Notes under the pieces: generated by a model
Databases searched by the model: none
Told to the model about the DNA's origin: nothing
The model's input: the letters and a program-made list of their open reading frames with translations, nothing else
In this document: positions 1-7,788 of the stretch, piece after piece
Layout of the letters: each line of letters opens with the position of its first letter
Numbering within the stretch: position 1 is the stretch's first letter
Assembly: GCF_000379805.1 (NCBI RefSeq)
Contig: NZ_KB903531.1
Coordinates: 400,960-450,620, forward strand
DNA from: Lewinella cohaerens DSM 23179
Lineage (GTDB): Bacteria; Bacteroidota; Bacteroidia; Chitinophagales; Saprospiraceae
Reading direction: 5' to 3'
Length of the DNA: 49,661 nucleotides
Made by a program: the position numbers and the translations under genes

Positions 1-936
1 GGTGAATCCAATGTAGCCGTTTCGCTGGCTAACTATGGGATACCCACAGAATTTGTCTCTCGCGTTCCTGCCAATGACTTGGGTGAATGTGCATTGATGG
101 AGATGCGTAAACGAAACGTAGGTACACAACACATGCTGCGCGGCGGCGAGCGACTAGGCATCTACTTCTTGGAAATAGGAGCAGTGAGCAGAGGTAGCAA
201 AGTGGTCTATGACCGAGCACATTCCGGGATGGCCAGCATAGAAAAAGGCATGGTCGATTGGGAAGCCGTTTTTGCCGATGCACAATGGTTTCATTGGACG
301 GGTATTACACCAGCTATCTCACAAGGGGCAGCCGATGCTTGTCTGGAAGCTATCCAGACAGCTAATCGTATGGGCGTTACCGTTTCTACGGACCTCAACT
401 ACCGGAAAAACCTATGGAAGTATGGTAAAGAGCCCGAAGAAGTAATGCCCGAACTGGTGGCTGGCTGCGATATTATCTTAGGTAATGAAGAAGATGCCGA
501 AAAGCACTTCGGGATTCATCCTAAAGGTGTCGATGTGACCCAGGGACACTCCGTTGACGCCAAGGCCTATCTATCTGTTTTGCAGCAGCTAATGGAACGT
601 TTTCCACGCTGTAAGAAAGCCATCACCACTTTAAGAGGCTCGATCAGTGCATCACATAACACTTGGTCGGGGGTACTTTATGATGGCAAAACGCTCTTTG
701 AGGCGCCAACTTACCAAATCACCCATATCGTTGATCGAGTAGGTGGAGGTGACAGCTTCATGGGCGGCCTTGTCTACGGCCTGATTACTTATCCTGACGA
801 CGATCAAAAAGCACTAGATTTTGCGGTTGCGGCTTCATGCCTAAAGCACACCATTTATGGCGATGCAAACTTGGCTACTATCTCTGAAGTAACGCAATTG
901 ATGGGAGGCGATGCCAGCGGTCGTGTGAGTCGTTAA
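1..936 (+). CDS. kdgK: 2-dehydro-3-deoxygluconokinase (PfkB family), 5' truncated by window edge
   Basis: Frame 1 is open from the first base, so the gene begins left of the window; 311 codons are visible. The first visible residues (ESNVAVSLANYG, then VPANDLGE) are the substrate-binding start of a PfkB sugar kinase. The C-terminal PfkB signature DRVGGGDSFMGGL carries the GxGD anion hole and catalytic Asp. Family knowledge: KDG kinase phosphorylates 2-keto-3-deoxygluconate to KDPG in the cytoplasm. The KDPG aldolase 129 bp downstream on the same strand fits this substrate far better than ribose or fructose, so the specific call rests on context plus overall similarity. The pair turns uronic or sugar acids into pyruvate and glyceraldehyde-3-phosphate. 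The true start is not visible. Confidence 0.88.
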   Translation, partial: GESNVAVSLANYGIPTEFVSRVPANDLGECALMEMRKRNVGTQHMLRGGERLGIYFLEIGAVSRGSKVVYDRAHSGMASIEKGMVDWEAVFADAQWFHWTGITPAISQGAADACLEAIQTANRMGVTVSTDLNYRKNLWKYGKEPEEVMPELVAGCDIILGNEEDAEKHFGIHPKGVDVTQGHSVDAKAYLSVLQQLMERFPRCKKAITTLRGSISASHNTWSGVLYDGKTLFEAPTYQITHIVDRVGGGDSFMGGLVYGLITYPDDDQKALDFAVAASCLKHTIYGDANLATISEVTQLMGGDASGRVSR

Positions 937-944
937 ATTTTATT

Positions 945-992
945 GCCACGGAGGCACGGAAGGTTTAAAAACAAACGCCGTGCCTCTGTGGC
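945..992. repeat. 15-bp inverted repeat (REP-like hairpin) after kdgK
   Basis: GCCACGGAGGCACGG (945-959) pairs with CCGTGCCTCTGTGGC (978-992), 15 bp with one G-T wobble and an 18-nt loop, starting 8 bp after the kdgK stop. It could act as a terminator or mRNA-stabilising hairpin. The CACGGAGGCACGG wording resembles a short GC-rich intergenic repeat seen in many bacterial genomes; that resemblance is from memory, not from a search. Confidence 0.6.
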
Positions 993-994
993 TA

Positions 995-1041
995 AGAACT
1001 AGTTGGGATTCATAGAAACCAACTAGTTCTCTATGAATCCC
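995..1041. repeat. Two interleaved perfect 12-bp inverted repeats (pseudoknot-like)
   Basis: AGAACTAGTTGG (995-1006) is complementary to CCAACTAGTTCT (1019-1030), and GGGATTCATAGA (1005-1016) is complementary to TCTATGAATCCC (1030-1041). The order is A, B, A', B' with 1-2 nt overlaps. The two stems therefore either exclude each other or form an H-type pseudoknot. The block ends 24 bp before the KDPG aldolase start codon, so in a kdgK-eda transcript it lies in the leader of the second gene. Confidence 0.65.
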
Positions 1042-1065
1042 CATTATTAAAACTTCTTATTTCTT

Positions 1066-1734
1066 ATGGCTAATTTTAGTAGAATACAAGTTGTTCAGAC
1101 TATGCAGGACAGTGGTATAATTCCTGTTTTTTATCACTCAGATGTTGCTATCGCCAAAGAGGCATTGAGCGCCTGTTATCGTGGAGGTGCACGCCTTTTT
1201 GAGTTTACCAATCGCGGTGATTTCGCTCACGAGGTTTTTCGTGAACTGAGTCTTTTTGCTAGAAAAGAGTTGCCAGAAATGATCCTAGGCGTAGGGTCTA
1301 TTACGGACGCGGCCACTGCTTCATTATACATGCAGATGGGAGCTAACTTTATTGTTACGCCTGCTTTCCGCAGAGATATCGCTTTGGTGTGTAATCGCAG
1401 AAAAGTACTATGGTCACCTGGATGTGGCTCTCTTACAGAAATCTGCGAAGCGGAAGAGTTAGGTTGTGAAGTCGTAAAGTTATTCCCTGGTGGTGTATAC
1501 GGCCCTGGTTTTGTAAAAGCCATTAAAGGCCCACAGCCGTGGACCTCTATTATGCCTACTGGTGGCGTTTCTCCTACCCGTGAATCACTTGAAACTTGGT
1601 TCAAGGCTGGAGTAAGCTGCGTTGGTATGGGTTCAAAACTCATGGTCAAAGACAAAGATGGCTTGCCTGATTTCTCACGCATCGAACAACTTACGAGGGA
1701 TGCCATTCAGATGATCAAAGAAATTAAAGGATAA
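1066..1734 (+). CDS. eda: KDPG/KHG aldolase (bifunctional 4-hydroxy-2-oxoglutarate aldolase)
   Basis: A 222-residue class I aldolase, the normal length for the family. It cleaves 2-keto-3-deoxy-6-phosphogluconate to pyruvate and glyceraldehyde-3-phosphate. Visible landmarks are the catalytic Glu46 in FEFTNRG, the glycine-rich GVGSITD (75-81), FIVTPAF near residue 96, the Schiff-base Lys138 in EVVKLFPG, and the phosphate-binding MPTGGVSP near 163. The ATG at 1066 follows an AT-rich leader without a clear Shine-Dalgarno sequence, as is usual in this phylum. It lies downstream of the KDG kinase on the same strand, so the two likely act in one uronate/Entner-Doudoroff branch, though 129 bp with strong hairpins separates them. 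Confidence 0.93.
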   Translation: MANFSRIQVVQTMQDSGIIPVFYHSDVAIAKEALSACYRGGARLFEFTNRGDFAHEVFRELSLFARKELPEMILGVGSITDAATASLYMQMGANFIVTPAFRRDIALVCNRRKVLWSPGCGSLTEICEAEELGCEVVKLFPGGVYGPGFVKAIKGPQPWTSIMPTGGVSPTRESLETWFKAGVSCVGMGSKLMVKDKDGLPDFSRIEQLTRDAIQMIKEIKG

Positions 1735-1758
1735 CCGTCTATCGAAAATGATGTCGTT

Positions 1759-1793
1759 GCGAAGCTTGGCTTTTAGTAAAAGTCAAGCTTCGC
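1759..1793. terminator. Hairpin terminator after eda
   Basis: GCGAAGCTTG pairs with CAAGCTTCGC (10 bp), continued by a G-T wobble and CTTTT/AAAAG around an AGT loop, giving a stem of about 16 pairs. It lies 25 bp after the eda stop and between convergent genes. The T-tract on the plus side is weak (TATTTAGG), so it may serve as a bidirectional mRNA end. Confidence 0.6.
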
Positions 1794-1815
1794 TATTTAG
1801 GTGCTAAAAGTAATA

Positions 1816-2235
1816 TTAATCCCGCCCCCTCTTCTTTTTAGAAGGCGTTGGCGCGTTTTTCATAACAAATCGATGGTCTTCAACTAATCTCAGAAGATCA
1901 TGAGCGCTCAAGACACCAACAATTTTCTGTTCATCCGCAACAACAAGGTGATTAATATTGTGGTTACGCATTACACGAGCGGCAATATGGACGTCTGAAT
2001 AAGGAGGGATAGTATATACTTTTGTAGTCATGACATGACTGAGGGGAGTATTATCTGAAAAATCACCAAGCATATCAGTCGCCGTAAAGATGCCTTTTAT
2101 ATTATTTTCATTATCAACGACAGGGATAGACTTAATCTTGTTTTTAGTCATTATTGACTGAGCATGTCCAACAGATTTATGGGGCATTGTGGTGATGACT
2201 GATTTTACCATCAGGTCTTTTACTTTGATATTCAT
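1816..2235 (-). CDS. Tandem CBS-domain protein
   Basis: 139 residues from the ATG at 2235 (MNIKVKDLMVK). A longer frame to 2310 adds 25 residues unlike a CBS start, so the internal ATG is preferred. Two CBS motifs are visible: residues about 5-60 (VKDLMVKSVITTMP, then SIPVVDNENNIKGIFTATDML) and about 66-122 (VMTTKVYTIPP, then HLVVADEQKIVGVLSAHDLL). CBS pairs bind adenosine nucleotides and regulate an attached or partner protein. None is fused here, so the target is unknown. The C-terminus is basic (KKKRGRD). Upstream on the minus strand CATCTTTG, near 2353-2360, is one base off the TAnnTTTG -7 box. Confidence 0.85.
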   Translation of the reverse strand: MNIKVKDLMVKSVITTMPHKSVGHAQSIMTKNKIKSIPVVDNENNIKGIFTATDMLGDFSDNTPLSHVMTTKVYTIPPYSDVHIAARVMRNHNINHLVVADEQKIVGVLSAHDLLRLVEDHRFVMKNAPTPSKKKRGRD

Positions 2236-2442
2236 AATTGTTAATTTATGCTGGTAATCGAAAATACGCCCAATTTCAAAGTGTTTATGCAAATCAAAAA
2301 CACACTCCATTCGGAATACTTTATTACCCTAAAGTACCAGATTACTAAGAACAAAGATGATGATGACTATCACCCTACACGATGCGAAATATCAATAAGT
2401 TTTTAATGCTCTTCATTAATCAGTTTAAGGCCTATCAAAAAA

Positions 2443-3489
2443 CTAACCTATATACACTAATTTTTCACCCTGCTCTTCTACCCTACCCACAGGTGATAAT
2501 ACCAAATCGTTCTTTTCTTGAAATTGTTGGAATGCTGCCAGTTTACCTGGAGAAACGGCTATCAATAATCCACCGCTTGTTTGGGGATCACAAAGAATAT
2601 TTCTTTGCAAGTCAGTTAAATATCCAACCCGGTGGCTATAGCTTGCCCAGTTGCGGTTGGTACCTCCGGGGATACAGCCTTCCGATAAATAATAATGGAT
2701 AACAGCTGGATCAATGAGAGGGACATTATCAAAAATAACTCGAGCACTGGTTTTACTCGCGTCCATCATTTCACGCAAGTGTCCAATCAATCCAAACCCC
2801 GTCACATCGGTCATGGCGTGTACATAAGGTAATTTTGCCAAAGCTACTCCTATCTTATTGAGTTTAATCATACTATCCCGAGCCAAGAATTGATCTGCTT
2901 CCCTCAGTTTCCCTTTTTTCTGTGCTGTACTCAGGATACCTACCCCCAAGGGCTTGGTCAGAAAAAGATAATCTCCCGGCTGAGCTCCGCCATTCTTTTT
3001 CAAATCCTCAACAGCAACCCGTCCGGTCACTGCAAGTCCAAAAATCGGCTCAGGACTATCAATACTGTGCCCTCCGGCTAATGGGATTCCAGCATCCTGG
3101 CAAGCTTGCCGGCCACCAGCGATAACCTGCTGAGCGACCTCTGCTGGAATAGTATTTATTGGCCATCCCAAAATAGCGATGGCTAATAAAGGAGTCCCGC
3201 CCATCGCATAAACGTCACTAATGGCATTAACCGAAGCGATTCGGCCAAAGTCAAAAGGATTATCAACAATGGGCATAAAGAAGTCTGTCGTACTTATGAT
3301 TGCACTACCGTCTCCCAGCTCCATTACGGCAGCGTCGTCACGCTCTTTGTTACCGACCAACAAGGAAGAAAAATGAGGGCTCGCCTGGTCAGAAGCAAGG
3401 ATGGTATCTAAAACCTGTGGCGAAATTTTGCATCCACAGCCAGCACCATGACTGTATTGTGTTAATGGAAATTGATTTGTGGTTGACAT
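2443..3489 (-). CDS. selD: Selenide, water dikinase
   Basis: 348 residues, full length. It makes selenophosphate from selenide and ATP. The N-terminal [10 protein letters not shown] holds the catalytic Cys18 (a cysteine, not selenocysteine) and Lys21. [39 protein letters not shown] and [10 protein letters not shown] are the nucleotide and metal-binding blocks. The sequence strongly resembles the enterobacterial protein as I remember it. The selenophosphate user mnmH is on the same strand, separated by a 541-bp gap with a possible RNA gene. No selA, selB or tRNA-Sec is in the window, so the visible selenium use is tRNA 2-selenouridine only. Confidence 0.96.
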   Translation of the reverse strand: MSTTNQFPLTQYSHGAGCGCKISPQVLDTILASDQASPHFSSLLVGNKERDDAAVMELGDGSAIISTTDFFMPIVDNPFDFGRIASVNAISDVYAMGGTPLLAIAILGWPINTIPAEVAQQVIAGGRQACQDAGIPLAGGHSIDSPEPIFGLAVTGRVAVEDLKKNGGAQPGDYLFLTKPLGVGILSTAQKKGKLREADQFLARDSMIKLNKIGVALAKLPYVHAMTDVTGFGLIGHLREMMDASKTSARVIFDNVPLIDPAVIHYYLSEGCIPGGTNRNWASYSHRVGYLTDLQRNILCDPQTSGGLLIAVSPGKLAAFQQFQEKNDLVLSPVGRVEEQGEKLVYIG

Positions 3490-3690
3490 CTTTCAGTTGA
3501 AGGTTTGATATTTGGGGCCTTTATTCCAGCTATAAAGCAATTTGGGAATAGCTAGTTTGCCAAAATGTAAAAGTAATTGAGTTGTGTTGGAATAAAGGAT
3601 TGTTGGCAAGAAAATTCGCCCCACAAATAGACACAAATAATATTTTAAATAAAAAAAAGAAACAAAACCTGAAAACTAATTACAAATCAC

Positions 3691-3698
3691 TATCTTTG
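3691..3698 (+). promoter_or_regulatory. Bacteroidota -7 promoter box (TATCTTTG)
   Basis: TATCTTTG matches the Bacteroidota sigma-ABfr -7 consensus TAnnTTTG exactly. No TTTG lies 19-21 bp upstream. The predicted start is about 3704 on the plus strand, reading into the gene-free 3704-4030 stretch, so the likely product would be a non-coding RNA. It points away from selD. Confidence 0.45.
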
Positions 3699-3703
3699 TA
3701 AAG

Positions 3704-3980
3704 AGCAAATCGACCGATTGCTTATCAATCAGCGGTAACTACCCTCTGCACGGTCGCAGAGACAATCAGCGGTTTTTTTACGCAATGTAGGCCTCTTTTC
3801 AGTTCACTGAGGAGAGGGTGTGACAGCGTGTCTCTTGCTAAAATTAGCAGGAGATGTGCGGTGTTCGGACTGGAACTCACCAGATATAGGGTGGGTCCCG
3901 CCATGCGGGTCATGGAGCAAACTCAAAACACCGTGATACCGCAGCCTCCTCCCCTAAACTCCATTCATGATTGCTACGGA
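3704..3980. ncRNA. Candidate structured non-coding RNA between mnmH and selD
   Basis: This gap carries far more pairing than expected and no convincing ORF. Left part: CTCTGC/GCAGAG (3744-3749 with 3756-3761), then seven T (3773-3779), plus a direct repeat CAATCAGCGG (3726-3735, 3763-3772), either copy of which can pair with CCGATTG at 3714-3720. Right part: outer stem 3809-3814 with 3946-3951, an 11-bp hairpin 3831-3841/3844-3854, CGGTGTT/AACACCG (3859-3865, 3927-3933), ACTCACC/GGTGGGT (3875-3881, 3890-3896) and CCCGC/GCGGG (3897-3901, 3905-3909). A closed stem, bulge and apical arm recall 6S RNA, but I cannot assign a family. Strand is uncertain: the -7 box favours plus, while flanking genes run minus. 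It may be two RNAs. Confidence 0.4.
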
Positions 3981-4030
3981 ACATTCTCCACCATAGCCAC
4001 AACCACGCTACATCAAGATATTGCTCACCT

Positions 4031-5080
4031 TTATGATTTCAGCCCGCTTTGTGCTTCCTGCCAAGTCAACAATGCTTTAGCAATAGCCTTAGGGTCATTC
4101 TCCTCTGGTTTAAGGACCCAATCAGGCTCCTGCCCATTTTTCGCTAAACTGGAGAGGTAAGCTTTGTCATAATATTTGAGGGCAATACTGGCAGCCGTAG
4201 CAAAATCATCTTTTGCTAATGCCTTCAGCGCAGCATTAAGGTGTTGCCCCCCTAAGCGTTTACGGATTCGTTCAAAAGCGAGTACTAAGTCTTCCTTTTT
4301 GAAATTGGCATAATCTGCTACCAGGTTCTCCACCCGCCAAGCCAGCGGAATATCCAATTGTACCAAAGGTGCCGCCAGCATCTTTTGCCACAATTCATTT
4401 GGTAAATAAACCCTGCCAATCGATTTACTTTCATTTTCCAACCAAATCGGCTGGGTATTTGCTTTTAGACTGTGAAAATTATAAAAAAGATCGTTCTCAA
4501 ATTGCTCAACAGTAGGTTGCTCTTCTTCTCCTAAGGCACCAAAAGAAGACCCCTTATGATGAGCCATTGCCTCTAAATCCAAAATAGTCCCTCCCTGTGC
4601 TTGCAGTTCGTGTAATATTTTAGTTTTGCCAGAGCCCGTCGGACCTCCCAGCATAAACAGAGGCACCTCAAATTCAGCAAGGTTTTGTCGCCCTGTATTA
4701 CGTAGCGCTTTGTATCCTCCTTCTACAACTAGTACTTCTCGAAACACCTTACTGAACAGCCAAGCCATACTTTGTGACCGCTGCCCTCCGCGCCAACAGT
4801 GCACTGCCAAAGTATCTTCCTTCGTTTGCGCTCGTGCTTCTTCTATATACCAACGCATCTTTTTACCCGAGAATTCCAACCCCCGCAGAAAAGCCTCATC
4901 CGGACTTGTTTGCTTATACAACGTTCCTACTTCGGCCCTTTCTACATCCGTAAACAAAGGCAAACTCTTCGCCCCTGGCCAATGCCCAGCGGTAAACTCT
5001 CCTGGAGAACGAACATCAAATAATAGTGGCTTAGCAGCAAGGTCAAACCAGTCTTGTGGACGAATAATTTTAATGGACAA
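4031..5080 (-). CDS. mnmH: tRNA 2-selenouridine synthase
   Basis: 349 residues. It converts 5-substituted 2-thiouridine at the tRNA wobble position to 2-selenouridine by way of a geranylated intermediate, using selenophosphate. Residues about 5-125 are a rhodanese domain with catalytic Cys95 in HCWRGGQRSQS. Then comes a P-loop GGPTGSGKT (145-153) for tRNA or prenyl handling, and LEAMAHHKGSSFG, a family hallmark. The start is a TTG at 5080: there is no in-frame ATG between it and an upstream stop, and the frame begins exactly where the rhodanese domain should. It begins 37 bp after the exonuclease/UvrC-like gene and precedes selD, its selenium donor enzyme. Confidence 0.93.
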   Translation of the reverse strand: MSIKIIRPQDWFDLAAKPLLFDVRSPGEFTAGHWPGAKSLPLFTDVERAEVGTLYKQTSPDEAFLRGLEFSGKKMRWYIEEARAQTKEDTLAVHCWRGGQRSQSMAWLFSKVFREVLVVEGGYKALRNTGRQNLAEFEVPLFMLGGPTGSGKTKILHELQAQGGTILDLEAMAHHKGSSFGALGEEEQPTVEQFENDLFYNFHSLKANTQPIWLENESKSIGRVYLPNELWQKMLAAPLVQLDIPLAWRVENLVADYANFKKEDLVLAFERIRKRLGGQHLNAALKALAKDDFATAASIALKYYDKAYLSSLAKNGQEPDWVLKPEENDPKAIAKALLTWQEAQSGLKS

Positions 5081-5117
5081 TTGTAATAGTATTTTCGCTA
5101 ACGCTTATCTATTAGCA

Positions 5118-6515
5118 TTACAGTGCAATAATTTTGGCCTTCGGATGATCATTGATAAAACGTTGGATAATACGGGCAGTATCCGGATAGCCAGGGTAGG
5201 TTTTCACTGCTTCTATTAATGTTTCTTGATCAGCGGCTTCTGCTGAAGAAATATAACCAAATCCAGCGAAGTGCCCCTCTTGTACCAAAATTACTGATTT
5301 CTCTTCCGTATGTCGACCTTCATCCAATAATAAAAAATCACTGTCAAAAACAGTACGGAGTCGCTCTTTTGCTAATAAAGCCCGCTCATTATATTCTTCC
5401 ACACCTTCTTTGCCAGCACAGGCTCCTCGGCATTGCTTAAGGTGATAATGAAAACAAGCCCCAGTACCTGGAAACAGGTGGCAAAACCGAGAACACAACT
5501 CCAAATCCTTAACCAAAAAATTCAACCGCCCTTTTGCACTCGACATACTAGGGTATTCTGAAATCACTTCATATTTTTCACGGTTCTCGGCATTGTTCCG
5601 AATCACATCAAGACAGATAAAACCCTCCTTGTTAGTATACGAATGTATAGCAAAGGGAAACTTCGTACGCCGTTGGGCTCTATTAATCGGAGGTTTAAGC
5701 CGCTTGATTTCGTATGATTCCAGCAAAAGGGCGATCAATTCACTCCCTGTTTCCTCATAGCTTATGTCGGCAACGTGTTTCTGTAGTCGTCTACCTTTAT
5801 CCGTTTGATCAGCAAAATGCTCTGCAATCCGTTTCTTAATATTAATACTTTTTCCAACATACACAACATCACCGGCTTTATCATGGAGGTAGTAAACACC
5901 ACAAGATTCTGGCAAGCCATGAATTTGATCCAGTTTAATACCATTCGGGAGTTTAGACTCCTTGATCCCCATGTTTACCATCACACGCACTTCCTCCTGG
6001 TTCTGTTCCCTGTCCAGTATACGCTCTAGTATATCTGCTGTGGCCAAGGCATCGGCCAGCGCTCGGTGACGAGCATCTGTAGGTATCCCAAAATGCTTGA
6101 TCAGGTTTTCTAAACTATAGGAAGGCAAACCAGGGAAAGCCTTGCGAGACATCCGAACGGTACACAACTGCTTGCGCGTATAGGTATAACTCAATCGCTT
6201 AAATTCCTCGCGCAAAAAGCCATAATCAAAACGAACGTTATGTGCCACAAAGATGGAACCTTCCGTAAATTCTACAATATCACGAGCTATTTCATGGAAA
6301 AGTGGAGCATCTTTTACCATCTCTTGGTTAATGCCAGTCAGCCGTATTATCCCCGCCGGGATATACGTCTGAGGATTAAGTAAACTCTCGTAGGTGTCGA
6401 TTATTTGCTTACCATCGTGGATAACTATCCCGATTTCTGTAATTTTATCGCGGGAGGCTCGGCCGCCCGTTGTTTCCACATCCACTATTGCAAATCGCTG
6501 ATCTTTCTTAGCCAT
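5118..6515 (-). CDS. DEDDh exonuclease fused to UvrC-like GIY-YIG nuclease
   Basis: 465 residues from the ATG at 6515; the frame extends 25 residues further but the MAKKDQRFAIVDVETTGG start is typical. Residues 8-165 form a DnaQ-type 3'-5' exonuclease with Asp12, Glu14, Asp97 (HNVRFD), His150 and Asp155 (HRALAD). Residues about 202-285 are GIY-YIG (GVYYL, VYVGKS, Arg229). Cys341, Cys354, Cys362 and Cys366 keep the C-x7-C-x3-C spacing of the UvrC iron-sulfur site at their C-terminal end. There is no UvrB-binding or RNase H half. Such fusions are known in Bacteroidota and Actinobacteria and are usually labelled DNA polymerase III epsilon; a repair role is more likely. It shares start-codon bases with the divergent namZ. 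Confidence 0.88.
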   Translation of the reverse strand: MAKKDQRFAIVDVETTGGRASRDKITEIGIVIHDGKQIIDTYESLLNPQTYIPAGIIRLTGINQEMVKDAPLFHEIARDIVEFTEGSIFVAHNVRFDYGFLREEFKRLSYTYTRKQLCTVRMSRKAFPGLPSYSLENLIKHFGIPTDARHRALADALATADILERILDREQNQEEVRVMVNMGIKESKLPNGIKLDQIHGLPESCGVYYLHDKAGDVVYVGKSINIKKRIAEHFADQTDKGRRLQKHVADISYEETGSELIALLLESYEIKRLKPPINRAQRRTKFPFAIHSYTNKEGFICLDVIRNNAENREKYEVISEYPSMSSAKGRLNFLVKDLELCSRFCHLFPGTGACFHYHLKQCRGACAGKEGVEEYNERALLAKERLRTVFDSDFLLLDEGRHTEEKSVILVQEGHFAGFGYISSAEAADQETLIEAVKTYPGYPDTARIIQRFINDHPKAKIIAL

Positions 6516-7785
6516 GATTATTATGTACAACGCAAAAATAAAAATTTTTGTTCTACTTTTTGCCTTTTGGCAACAAGCTTGTGTAAACACCGACCTTCAA
6601 AACGGTGAACATAACGCTACTGAAGAAGCTGTCGTTACCCAAAACAGTCCTAAAACAAAGGAAACGGATACGCCAGAACTAACTCTTCAAGTTGGGGCCG
6701 AGCAGTTGCAAGACTACCTGCCAATACTCCGTGGCAAACGATTAGGACTGGTCGTCAATCAAACTTCTACCATTGGAAAAACTCACTTGGTAGATACACT
6801 TCTTCATTACCAAATGGACATCAAGGCCGTTTTTGCTCCCGAACATGGCTTTCGGGGCGATGCCGACGCCGGTGAAAAAGTCGCCAATGGCCGAGACCCT
6901 AAAACTGGTATCCCGATTATCTCCCTTTATGGAAAGCACAAAGAACCTACCGCTGAGGATTTAAAAAACATTGATTTACTGATCTTTGACATACAGGATG
7001 TGGGTGCGCGGTTTTATACCTACATCTCTACCCTCCATTATGTGCTGCAAGCTGGTGCTAAACACAATGTACCGATACTCGTACTCGACCGCCCCAATCC
7101 CAATGGCCACTATGTAGATGGGCCTATCCTCGACCCAAACTTCCAGTCTTTTGTCGGTATGCACCCAGTACCTGTTGTACATGGCATGACAGTAGGAGAA
7201 TACGCACAAATGATTATCGGTGAAAACTGGCTAGACAATGGGCTCCAGCCAAAGCTTACAGTTGTCAAATGCACCAACTATACACACCAAACCTCCTACG
7301 ACCTTCCGGTTGCCCCCTCTCCTAACCTACCCAACATGAGGTCGATTTACCTCTATCCTAGTTTGTGCTTTTTTGAAGGCACCGTCTTTAGTGTTGGGCG
7401 GGGCACCAATACCCAATTCCAGGTATACGGGCATCCTAATTTCAATATAGGCAGCTATCAATTCACCCCTCGTAGCGGGCCAGGTTCCAAATACCCAAAA
7501 CTCGAAAACGAAACTTGTAACGGCATTTCTCTTGAGCGTCTTAATCCATCTACAATTCGTGCAGAAGGCCAGCTCAACCTTTTCTACCTCCTACAAGCTT
7601 ATACCCACTACCCTGATAAGGAAAACTTCTTCCTTCCCAATCATTTTGTAGACAAACTCGCCGGTAGCAGTCGCCTCCGCGAACAGATAACCGCCGGTTG
7701 GAACGCGGAACAAATCCGAGCCAGCTGGCAAGATGACCTTGAAACCTTCAATCAGGTAAGGGCGAAATACTTGTTGTATGAATAG
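6514..7785 (+). CDS. namZ: Exo-beta-N-acetylmuramidase NamZ family (DUF1343) lipoprotein
   Basis: 423 residues from the ATG at 6514, or 420 from 6523. The start overlaps the divergent exonuclease gene's ATG in a shared CATG. An N-terminal hydrophobic stretch ends in WQQAC, a weak lipobox, suggesting an exported lipoprotein. From about residue 70 all DUF1343 blocks are present: RLGLVVNQTS, FAPEHGFRGDADAGE, SLYGKHKEPT, FDIQDVGARFYTY, LDRPNPNGHYVDGP and VAPSPNLPNM. Members (Bacillus subtilis and Tannerella NamZ, GH171) release terminal MurNAc from peptidoglycan fragments. Periplasmic wall recycling is therefore the expected role. The lipid attachment is the least certain part. Confidence 0.85.
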   Translation: MIIMYNAKIKIFVLLFAFWQQACVNTDLQNGEHNATEEAVVTQNSPKTKETDTPELTLQVGAEQLQDYLPILRGKRLGLVVNQTSTIGKTHLVDTLLHYQMDIKAVFAPEHGFRGDADAGEKVANGRDPKTGIPIISLYGKHKEPTAEDLKNIDLLIFDIQDVGARFYTYISTLHYVLQAGAKHNVPILVLDRPNPNGHYVDGPILDPNFQSFVGMHPVPVVHGMTVGEYAQMIIGENWLDNGLQPKLTVVKCTNYTHQTSYDLPVAPSPNLPNMRSIYLYPSLCFFEGTVFSVGRGTNTQFQVYGHPNFNIGSYQFTPRSGPGSKYPKLENETCNGISLERLNPSTIRAEGQLNLFYLLQAYTHYPDKENFFLPNHFVDKLAGSSRLREQITAGWNAEQIRASWQDDLETFNQVRAKYLLYE

Positions 7786-7788
7786 GCT

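Noticed and set aside
1227-1706. Large antisense frame inside eda
   Set aside because: It is a shadow of a well-conserved aldolase; no independent motif.
3805-3960. tRNA-Sec, 5S rRNA, SRP RNA, RNase P or tmRNA in the selenium locus
   Set aside because: TCCGAACAC on the minus strand recalls 5S rRNA, and the selenium context suggests tRNA-Sec. However, the cloverleaf, the 5S helices, the SRP tetraloop, the RNase P P4 motif and a tag ORF are all absent.
3725-4160. Short frames on both strands in the mnmH-selD gap (3725-3913 minus, 3828-4160 plus)
   Set aside because: No recognisable protein pattern, and the second runs into mnmH antisense. The dense pairing explains the region better as RNA.
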